Part shown: piece by piece, positions 58,467 to 64,000 of the stretch | How positions within the stretch are numbered: position 1 is the first letter of the stretch | How the letters are laid out: every line of letters begins with the position of its first letter | Assembly: GCF_030272615.1 (NCBI RefSeq) | Contig: NC_081408.1 | Span: 613,277,977-613,341,976 of the forward strand | Origin: Cryptomeria japonica | Taxonomy: Eukaryota > Streptophyta > Pinopsida > Cupressales > Cupressaceae | Reading direction: 5' to 3' | DNA length: 64,000 bases | Notes under the pieces: generated by a model | The model's database searches: none | The model's input: only the letters and a program-made list of their open reading frames with translations | What the model was told of the DNA's origin: nothing | Made by a program: the position numbers and the translations under genes

Positions 58467-60259
58467 ATGATGAGTATTTCTCGGCATCATAACCAAGATC
58501 ATATGTGTGTGAAAGGTAATTGTAATAATAGCCAAGTTCGTATGAACATGAGTAGCAATCTCAAAATTGTGAAAGACTCTTTACAAGGGGAAACCAGAAA
58601 TTCAGAGCTTTACCCGCGGGCTGAGATTTGTAACAGAGAATATTGTCACCTGGAAAGCAAAATGGGAGGCAACCTTAACAGGAACAAACCTTCAGGTTGT
58701 GAGCACTGGAAGAGCGAAAGAAAGGTGTGGAGAAGGCTCCACAGACACGGTTTCACTAATTATATGGAGAAGCTCCATGGTAGTAGAAACTTTGTGTCTC
58801 ACGGGTTCGCTAAAAGCTAGAGCAATAACAGGGCTACCCTGTTTGGGGAAATCTGGCAAATCGATGAAAGTTTGACCTCGGAGGTCACGGGACTCAAGAT
58901 GGAGGGGACAAAATTCTATAGGGATAGAAAGTACGTCATTGAGGCCTTCAAAAATTTCCCTAAGATGGAGGACGAGAAGGGCAACCTGGCGAAGAAGGAC
59001 AACATATCATACTTCACCCCCCAACAGGTAAAACCTTTCTGGCAAAAAGTTCTTAGGGATTTAATGGAATATTTAACTGTGGATGGCAGGTTTACAAAAA
59101 TTTACAATTATCATTTCGCCATCCTGAACCACTTCCGCCATGGGGTAAAAATATCTTTTCCCTTCTATTTAGCCTCTTCTCTAAACGAGAGCCTGGCCGA
59201 CCATGTTAAAAAGCCCAGCTCCTACCCTCTAGCGCACCAGGGACTCATTCTGCTGATTTATGAATATATTAAGGATAAGACTAGGGCTACCAAGGATGAC
59301 CCTTTAATCATCAATGCTCAGATTTCTGAGAAATGCATAGACTCTGATTCGACTGGGGAGACCAGCACCCCAACCCATAAAAAAAGGAAGGTTGAAATCG
59401 TGCAGGAAGAAAAGGATGTGCTTTGTGAGGAAGAAGAGGGAAAGAATAGGGAAACTATTTTTGAAAAGGAGATTAACAAGGAGGAGAATTATGGGGAAGG
59501 AGAGGAAGGGGGCAATTCTGAGAATCGTCAACCTAACCCTGAAGGCTCAGAACTGAGAAAGAGGCTTTGAAGCCTAAGGAAGGTGAAAACCCTAATGTGG
59601 AGGAGACGGAACAGAGCAAGGATTCTGCGGACACCATTTTGGATACCGCCCGCAATTGCACCCTTGAATTCTTCAATTTTTAGAAGTGGGTGGTTGAAAA
59701 CATTACCAGCATGCAGGGTAAACAAAGGGAGCTGGAAGTTAAGATCAACAAGTTGATCAACATGTCCGACTTTGGGAAACAGTATGAGGAGACGGAGAAT
59801 AGTGAAGTGGAGGAGGAAATGGAAATGAAAGATTGGCTGGAGAAAGATTTGATAAAAGGCGACCTGAAACATCTAGAGAACGTCATCAAAATAATGAAGG
59901 AACAGGTGGAGGAGGATAAGGACAATGTCAATGCCTGGATGGCTAGAAACGAGAAAGCCCTGAAAAGCCTTATGGACCATAGCCTCCAGTTTCTTAAAGT
60001 CTCCTCCCAGAATATGAATGTGCTGGTGAATCATTTGGAAAAGAAAAACCAGGAGAAGAACCTGGTAGTTATTGAAGAAGCTCCTACTTCCAGCCTAAGC
60101 CACCAGACCCCTAGGCGCAGAACCAGGCAGACTACGACGGAGAAGGATATGAAGATGAAAGAAAGCTAGATTGCTCAGGAAAATACCGACTTGAGGGAAG
60201 TGGCCAAGGCAATGATGCTTTTGGTGCAGGATGCAGAAGAAACCATGAAGAATTTCTAA
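58467..60259 (+). pseudogene. Unrecognised ~590-codon ORF carried 3' of LINE Y
   Basis: ATG at 58467 opens 64 bp after the LINE stop, with no poly(A) between. The frame runs to 59570 with one TAG (58818-58820). It shifts by one base near 59555 and continues to TAA at 60257-60259 with TAGs near 59681 (probably Trp) and 60167. N-terminal third: a basic, Asn/Ser-rich region. Middle (58872-59320): EGTKFYRDRKYVIEAFKNFP, FTKIYNYHFAILNHFRHGVK, SFPFYLASSLNESL and LILLIYEYIKDK, a compact helical domain distantly reminiscent of plant putative-transposon-protein domains (PF20167 type), not a firm match. Then an acidic Glu-rich linker with a KKRK basic patch, and a coiled-coil region (59690-60160) ending with KNF. 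Its GC content is visibly higher than the LINE. Family unknown. Confidence 0.6.
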
Positions 60260-60437
60260 ATTTATGTTTATGTTGGACTTGGGGCCAATTTCTTGCTGGC
60301 CTCTTATTGTCCTTTCCACTGTTGCTGGTTTTTTTGCTAGTTTTTTGCAGCTATTGTGTTTTGTTTCTTTCCTGAATATCTTTCATATGTATTTGGGTTT
60401 TGGGTCCCTTAAAACCTATTTTTAATTAATCAAAAAT
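60260..60437 (+). other. 3' end of inserted LINE Y unit
   Basis: T/G-rich untranslated stretch ending TTTTTAATTAATCAAAAAT directly against the right 13 bp duplication. It acts as the 3' end of the inserted cDNA. Confidence 0.7.
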
Positions 60438-60450
60438 AATGAGATGACAA
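60438..60450. repeat. 13 bp target-site duplication, right copy
   Basis: AATGAGATGACAA, identical to 56394-56406. LINE X endonuclease coding resumes immediately after. Confidence 0.92.
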
Positions 60451-61330
60451 ACTTCAATAGAAAATTAGGTATCAGAGAAATAGAAGGTCAAAATGCTTGC
60501 GGAGCCTTAGGTGGGTTGGCCATCATATGGGATCCTACGCTAATATCCTTTAAGCTAATTAGCAAGAGCCCAAACTGGATGTGTGGCTGGGCTATAAGCA
60601 TTAAAAGAAACTTAAAATTTATTATAATAAATGTATATGGACCTATCCAAACACAAGAAAAAAGACAAGTGTGCAATGAAATTGAGGACTTCCTATCAAT
60701 TGACATGGATCAAACATACATAATAGGTGGGGATTTCAATGCCATCTTAGACCCCAAGGAAAAATGGGGGGGGGGGATAATAAAAAAATTTCCCAAACAA
60801 TTCAATATTTCAAAGAATGGACACATAAGTGTAACTTGATGGAATTCAAGACAAAAAATGAAGCCTTTACTTGGAATAATAGAAGACAAGGATTCTGCAA
60901 CATAGCAGAAAAACTGGACAGATTCTTTCTAAGTGGAAACCTCACATAGTCTTTTGAATCCTCAGTTCTCCCGTTCTCAGGATCGGACTATTTCCTGATC
61001 CAATTGACCATAACAGAGTAAAGCCAACCAAAACCCCTTTTTGCTTTGAAATAATGTGGCTCAGGGATGAAAACTTAATACAACTAATAGAAAAATGGTG
61101 GAAAGAAACAGAAGTTATAGGCTCCAAAACTTTCAAAGTAGTTACCAAATTAAAAAAGATAAAGCAACAATTAACAATATGGAACAAGATGCACTTTGGA
61201 AACATCTTCACAAAAAAAAAAGGAAATTGAGATAGAAATGGAAAAAACTAATGAAGAGGTAATTAAGCATGGGATGGATAACACGCTTTACCTAAAGGAA
61301 AAGACCAACTTGGCCCAATAGGAGGAAATC
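60451..61330 (+). pseudogene. LINE X ORF2: rest of endonuclease
   Basis: Continues the interrupted endonuclease: CGALGGLAIIWDPTLISFKL, IIINVYGPIQTQEKR and YIIGGDFNAILDPKEKWGGG (catalytic Asp and Asn of GDFN). A frameshift in a ten-G run (60766-60777) follows, then FTWNNRRQGFCNIAEKLDRF and SGSDYFLIQL (usually SDHFPI). Two stops near 60946 and 61018. Confidence 0.92.
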
Positions 61331-62870
61331 CTAGCAAGAGAAGAAATATTTTGGAAACAAAAATCCAGAGAACATTGGTTGGAAGCTGGGGACAGAAATT
61401 CAAGCTTCTTCCACAACAACACAAAACAACGGAGAGCTATAAATAGGATCAATAGAATAAAATTAAACTCAGGAGACTTTAGTGAGGACCCTGATAGTAT
61501 AGCAAAGGAAGCAGTATGGTATTTTGAAAATATCCTCAATAACAAAGAGGGATCTAGGTGGACAAAAGAGAGTGAATTCTTAAAATGCATTCCCAAGTTA
61601 ATCTCTAAGGAACACAACCTGATGCTTAATAAAAAAACTATCTAGGGAAGAAGTAGAAACAACTTTATTCCAAATGGGACCGGATAAGGCTCCTGGCCCT
61701 GATGGATTCCTAGCACACTTTTTTCAAAAATGTTGGAACTTCATGGGGGAAGAAATTACAAAAGCACTGGAAGGGGTGAAAAATTCAGGAAAGATTCTAA
61801 GAGAACTAAATAACACATTCATAGCTTTGATTCCAAAAAAGGAAATAGTGGACTGTTTTGAGGATTTCCGACCAATAGCATTATACAAAACCCTTTATAA
61901 ATTACTCACAAAAACAATTGCAAATAGACTTTACAAACTCCTCCCCATAATCATTATTGAGGAACAGACTGGCTTTGTGCTAGGTAGATTATTTATGATG
62001 GCATAATCATTGCTCAAGAAGCAATCCACTTAGTACAAAATAATAAGGAACTGAGTATGATGATAAAATTAGATATTAAAAAGGCATATGACAAAGTAGA
62101 TTGGTACTTTCTATGTAAATGTCTTTAATCATTTGGGTTTAATAAGAAATGGATCAATCTGATATATGAATGCATAGCAACACCTACAATATCAATCTTA
62201 GTCAATGGGGCCTCAGAAGGATTCTTTGAAATTTCAAGAGGACTCTAACAGGGGGACCCCCTTTCCCCCTTTCTTTTTATCATCATGGCAGAATCATTAG
62301 GAAGGATGATTAATAAGGCAAGAGAAACACAACAGTTGAAGGGTATAAAAATTACATCAGACATGGAACCAATAACCCATCAACAATTTGGTGATGATAC
62401 CATGTTGTTTGGACAGAGCAATACAATAGAAGCAAAAACACTTAAAAAAATTGTAAACAACTACACTATGATTTCTGGACAGGAAATCAACACTTCAAAA
62501 TCCAACATTATCTTTTTCAACACAGATAAAGAACTCCAAAGCAAAATCATAAACATTCTTAAATACAATATAGGGGAATTACCATGTAAATACCTAGGAC
62601 TTCCCCTAGACAAAGGGAATAGATCATCCAAATTATGGGATCAGGTGGTCTCCAAAATTACAAACATGATCTCCTCATGGAAAGGGAAATGGTTATCCTC
62701 AGCTGGAAAGGCCACCATGATTAAGTCGGTTCTCTCAGCGATGCCAATATACCAACTTTCATGCATGGATCTGCCCTCAACCAAAAGAAAGGAAATTACA
62801 AAACATACCAGGACATTCTTCTGGCAAGGTTCTGAAGACAAATTCAGACTCCCATTGGTATCCTAGGAAA
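61331..62870 (+). pseudogene. LINE X ORF2: reverse transcriptase
   Basis: Pre-RT helix region (EHWLEAGDRNSSFFHNNTKQ) then RT: MGPDKAPGPDGFLAHFFQKC, FIALIPKKEIVDCFEDFRPI, YKTLYKLLTKTIANRLYKLL and EEQTGFVLGR. Then come MIKLDIKKAYDKVDW (first catalytic Asp), QGDPLSPFLFIIMAESLG and FGDDTMLFGQSN (catalytic DD, usually FADD, near 62390), followed by CKYLGLPLDKGNRSSK and SSWKGKWLSSAGKATMIKSV. In-frame stops near 61643, 62127, 62248 and 62864 and a frameshift near 61990 make it inactive, but long blocks are open. Confidence 0.94.
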
Positions 62871-63999
62871 AGATATGTCTGCCTAAAGACCTTGGGGGTT
62901 TAGGTATCAAAGATCTAAAAATTCAAAGTAGGGCTCTTGGAGCAAAACTAATATGGAGAATGTATAATAACCCAAACCTCAAATGGGCAAGGATCCTTTA
63001 TAAAAAAATACCTTCACAACTCGGATCCCACAAGCATCTTCAGGATAGCCCATCCACATAAAGGATCCAGAATTTGGAACTTTATGATTGGTTGTAGAGA
63101 TATCATAACGAACAAGCTAACATGGAATTTAGGAAATGGGGAGGATGCCTTATTTTGGAGAGATTCCTGGGGGGCACAAACAACCATCAACAAACTTCAT
63201 AACTTTAATAAAATTATACCCATCCTTGAAGAGCACTGGGGAGATAGGGTGAGAGACTATGTGGAAGACTTAAACATTGAAGGCCTCAAACAATGGATAT
63301 GGAAATCACTGAATAATTTTGGCCTACTGGACCATGAGAGATCCCTTTTAGCACAGATCCTAGCTTCAAGAAACCCTGCATTAAATTCTGAAAAAGATAA
63401 ACTGATGTGGGAAGGATCCAAGAAGGGGAAGTATGAAACTAAGGAGGGATATAAACACCTATTAATAAAAAATAATAACCCAAGCACTAACCTGCCCCTA
63501 AAGCTTTGTTGGGATAAAAGGTGCTACCGAAGGCTGGCTTGTTTGCATGGTTAGCAATATAAAACCGGATCCTCACCAATGAAACCTTTAGGAAACTAGG
63601 ATTTGAGGGCCCCAGCAGGTGCCCATTATGCGAAAAGGAGGAAGAAAATACTAATCATATACTGTTAACCTATGAATATGCACAGAATTGCTGGGGTTGG
63701 TTGAAAAAATAACTGAATTGGTATACCCCAATTCCTAGCACTCTCTCTGACATTTTCCATGCATGGCCCATTCAGAACATAGGATGTATGTACGAAAATC
63801 TATGGGTCATAGCCCCCTCCCTAGTGATCTAGGAAATCTGGAAGGAGAGAAACGGGAGGATTTTCAAAGATAGTAAAATGCACTAGGCCCAACTAACCAA
63901 TAAAATCAAAGTTACCATAGTAGAAATGGTAAATAACCCGATCTCTAACAGTCAGAGGGATGTCAATATGTCCTTTTGGGATGAAAATATGAGACTAAG
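62871..63999 (+). pseudogene. LINE X ORF2: post-RT and zf-RVT region, cut by window edge
   Basis: Continuation: LGGLGIKDLKIQSRALGAKL, MIGCRDIITNKLTWNLGNGE, ALFWRDSWG and KGKYETKEGYKHLL. Then the zinc-binding GPSRCPLCEKEEENTNHIL (CPLC...H) and WKERNGRIFKDS near 63840. The element runs off the right edge before its RNase H. Confidence 0.9.
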
Positions 64000-64000
64000 G

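Overview
This is a 64 kb stretch of repeat-packed, AT-rich nuclear DNA from a seed plant with a large genome. The transposon families fit that: Tat-type Ty3/gypsy with a second RNase H, Ty1/copia primed by initiator Met-tRNA, LINEs with a plant-type ORF1 and a 3' RNase H, and a Helitron with an RPA gene. A gymnosperm is my guess from the style of the LTRs and LINEs, not a demonstrated assignment. I see no rRNA, tRNA, CRISPR array or bacterial-type operon. Only one short host-gene candidate is intact (49759-50286, minus). Nearly everything else is transposable-element DNA in various stages of decay.

Layout. 1-3013: no gene. 3014-4440: an LTR. 4440-5199: a minus-strand LTR plus primer-binding-site fragment. 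5208-8640: a decayed Ty3/gypsy pol on the plus strand, followed by a 2 kb spacer, a polypurine tract and a 3' LTR from 10690. 12745-40990: a Helitron-derived block on the minus strand, with a PIF1-type helicase, a HUH-type Rep and a spliced RPA1-like gene, lying between long inverted repeats (13141-13850 and 37365-38460) and further copies of the same repeats. A complete copia element (15162-26849, minus, TSD GGGGC) sits inside the helicase gene. A 4362 bp solo-LTR-like element (17596-21957, TSD GGTGT) sits inside that copia's pol gene. This is a three-level nest whose two insertion points can be read to the base, and conceptually removing each insert restores the host reading frame.

41000-48216: AT-rich spacer with a tRNA-derived SINE candidate and an old LINE. 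48217-50625: spacer, the host-gene candidate with CpG-containing sequence, and a tandem duplication. 50690-63999: a LINE graveyard. A truncated plus-strand LINE (50690-52795) is followed by a minus-strand LINE 3' end (52930-54073). Next is a long plus-strand LINE (54110 to the window edge), split inside its endonuclease by a second retro-insertion (56407-60437) flanked by a perfect 13 bp target-site duplication.

The inserted unit carries a LINE RT tail and RNase H, then, 64 bp after the LINE stop codon, a roughly 590-codon reading frame for an unrecognised protein with an acidic linker and coiled coil. Because the duplication flanks both parts, they moved together. This is either a LINE with an undescribed third ORF or a LINE that carried off a downstream gene. 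It and the inverted-repeat-flanked Helitron block are the most interesting items here.
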